NCBI GenBank assembly: GCA_040902585.1
Contig: JBBDXA010000128.1
Coordinates: forward strand, 1-28,419
Source: JBBDXA01 sp040902585
GTDB taxonomy: Bacteria > Planctomycetota > Phycisphaerae > Phycisphaerales > Phycisphaeraceae
Direction: 5' to 3'
DNA: 28,419 bases
Part shown: piece by piece, positions 27,542-28,419 of the stretch
How the letters are laid out: every line of letters starts with the position of its first letter
How positions within the stretch are numbered: position 1 is the stretch's first letter
The notes under the pieces: generated by a model
Database searches by the model: none
What the model was told of the DNA's origin: nothing
The model's input: only the letters and a program-made list of their open reading frames with translations
Translations under genes and position numbers: made by a program

Positions 27542-28419
27542 TCACAGCAGGTCCACCGGATCCACATCCACCGCCGTGTGATTATCACTCTTCAAGAGCC
27601 GCGCATTGCGCAGGGCGGTGAGCAGTTTCTGAATCGTCGCCGCATCAGGGCCGATGATCTCGATCTGAATGCGGTGATAGTCAGCGATGCGCGAGAGCGG
27701 ACAGGCAGCGGGTTCGCGGACGCGCACGCCGAGATTCATCTCACGATTCGCATTGGCGAGTTGATTGAAGAGCGCCTTGGCCTGTTCGTAGCACTTCACG
27801 TGATCCTTATCGCGCACCACGATCCGCGCCATGCGCGAAACGGGTGGAAGTCCCATGCTCGCGCGGATCGCCAGTTCGCGCTCGGCGAAGCCGTCGTAGT
27901 TGTGTTCGCTCGCCAGCACGATGGCCGGGTCGAAGGGATTGAAGGTCTGCACGATGACCTGCCCGGGATCGCTGCCGCGACCCGTTCGCCCCGCGACCTG
28001 CGCGATCAGTTGGAACGTGCGCTCGCTCGATCTGAAGTCCGGCAGATGCAGCGAGGTATCCGCGCTGATCACGCCCACCAGCCTGACATTGGGGAAATCC
28101 AATCCTTTGCCGATCATCTGCGTCCCGGCCAGCACATCGATATTGCCCGCGCGGAACTGTTCCAGGCTGTCCTGGTAGTCGCGGGCATTTCGCATCGAAT
28201 CGGAGTCCATGCGCAGGATGCGGGCGCCGGGGAATTTCTTTTCCAACTCTTCTTCGACTCGCTGCACGCCCAGTCCGAAGACGGTGATCTTGTGAACGTG
28301 ACACTTGGGGCAGAGGGCGGGCAGGAGCTGCTTTGCGGTGCAGTGATGGCAGTGAACGTAGCCGCCGGCGGGCAGCGAAGAGTCCTTGTGGAAAACCATG
28401 GTGGTGTCGCAGTGATCGC
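27542..28419 (-). CDS. priA: Primosomal protein N' (PriA helicase), C-terminal part
   Basis: The C-terminal 290 or so residues of PriA, the 3'-5' helicase that reloads the replisome at stalled forks; the N-terminus lies beyond the window end. Seen from the edge inward: part of the zinc-binding insert (HCDTTMVFHKD, VHCHHC, LCPKCHVHK), helicase motif IV region LGVQRVEEELEKKFPG, motif V GTQMIGKGLDFPNV, motif VI QLIAQVAGRTGRG, and the C-terminal domain ending AVDVDPVDLL. The frame is open through the edge without a stop. PriA proteins are usually about 730-800 residues, so roughly 60% is missing from view. Convergent with the secreted-protein gene; 38 bases and a palindromic repeat separate them. 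Confidence 0.95.
   Translation of the reverse strand, partial: DHCDTTMVFHKDSSLPAGGYVHCHHCTAKQLLPALCPKCHVHKITVFGLGVQRVEEELEKKFPGARILRMDSDSMRNARDYQDSLEQFRAGNIDVLAGTQMIGKGLDFPNVRLVGVISADTSLHLPDFRSSERTFQLIAQVAGRTGRGSDPGQVIVQTFNPFDPAIVLASEHNYDGFAERELAIRASMGLPPVSRMARIVVRDKDHVKCYEQAKALFNQLANANREMNLGVRVREPAACPLSRIADYHRIQIEIIGPDAATIQKLLTALRNARLLKSDNHTAVDVDPVDLL

Noticed and set aside
1..28419. CRISPR array, tRNA, rRNA, integrase or prophage
   Set aside because: No evenly spaced direct repeats with unique spacers, no cloverleaf or rRNA sequence recognised, and no recombinase or phage structural proteins among the translated frames.

Overview
The window is a high-GC chromosomal segment that most likely comes from a planctomycete, probably of the Phycisphaerae type. 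The reasons are: a giant secreted protein with a planctomycete-style N-terminal FEVIEPRVLMS motif; a ThuA-like protein next to a DUF6797-type secreted beta-propeller; a DUF58 / tandem-DUF4159 pair; BamD and LptE, which imply a diderm envelope; and short palindromic repeats between and inside genes. It is ordinary chromosome, with no prophage, transposase, integrase, CRISPR array, rRNA or tRNA that I can see. A run of 10 Ns at 10242-10251 follows a 10-G run, so linkage across that point is provisional.

Layout. 1-1342 (minus): N-terminal part of an ABC exporter, cut by the window edge and carrying two repeat-derived insertions. 1561-4686 (minus): ThuA-like protein and DUF6797-type protein. 4711-5008: Phd/YefM antitoxin overlapping a RelE toxin remnant. 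5062-7813 (minus): a lone ATP synthase beta subunit and an M42 aminopeptidase. 7878-9007 (minus): a small membrane protein and an SDR dehydrogenase. 9164-9673 (plus): a secreted coiled-coil protein sharing a terminator with a convergent GNAT acetyltransferase. 10359-11510 (minus): a ParA ATPase with a repeat-derived insertion. 11788-18305 (plus): the giant beta-helix/RTX protein, then bamD-lptE (stop and start overlapping by one base), then ftsH. 18386-21648: DUF58 protein (plus) convergent with a prenyltransferase-fold/DUF4159 protein (minus), separated by a strong terminator. 22227-24509 (minus): a Ser/Thr kinase, a membrane-anchored PGRP-like pseudo-amidase and a small lipoprotein. 24662-28419: proS and a secreted unknown (plus), then the C-terminal part of priA (minus).

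The most unusual feature is the repeat landscape. At least seven families of short G/C-rich or T/G-rich repeats occur. Several sit between genes as inverted pairs of palindromes, like bacterial REP/BIME elements. Others lie in frame inside conserved genes (ABC exporter twice, M42 peptidase, ParA, DUF58), where they add surface-loop or linker peptide without breaking the reading frame. This resembles the Rickettsia palindromic elements but involves different sequences. Other points of note are a mosaic proS whose editing domain differs in composition from the rest, a PGRP-fold protein lacking all zinc ligands, atpD separated from the rest of its operon, and a toxin-less antitoxin.

Working together: bamD, lptE and ftsH form an envelope-biogenesis and quality-control block. 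DUF58 and DUF4159 proteins usually belong to MoxR-associated clusters. The remaining genes are housekeeping or single secreted proteins with no obvious shared pathway.
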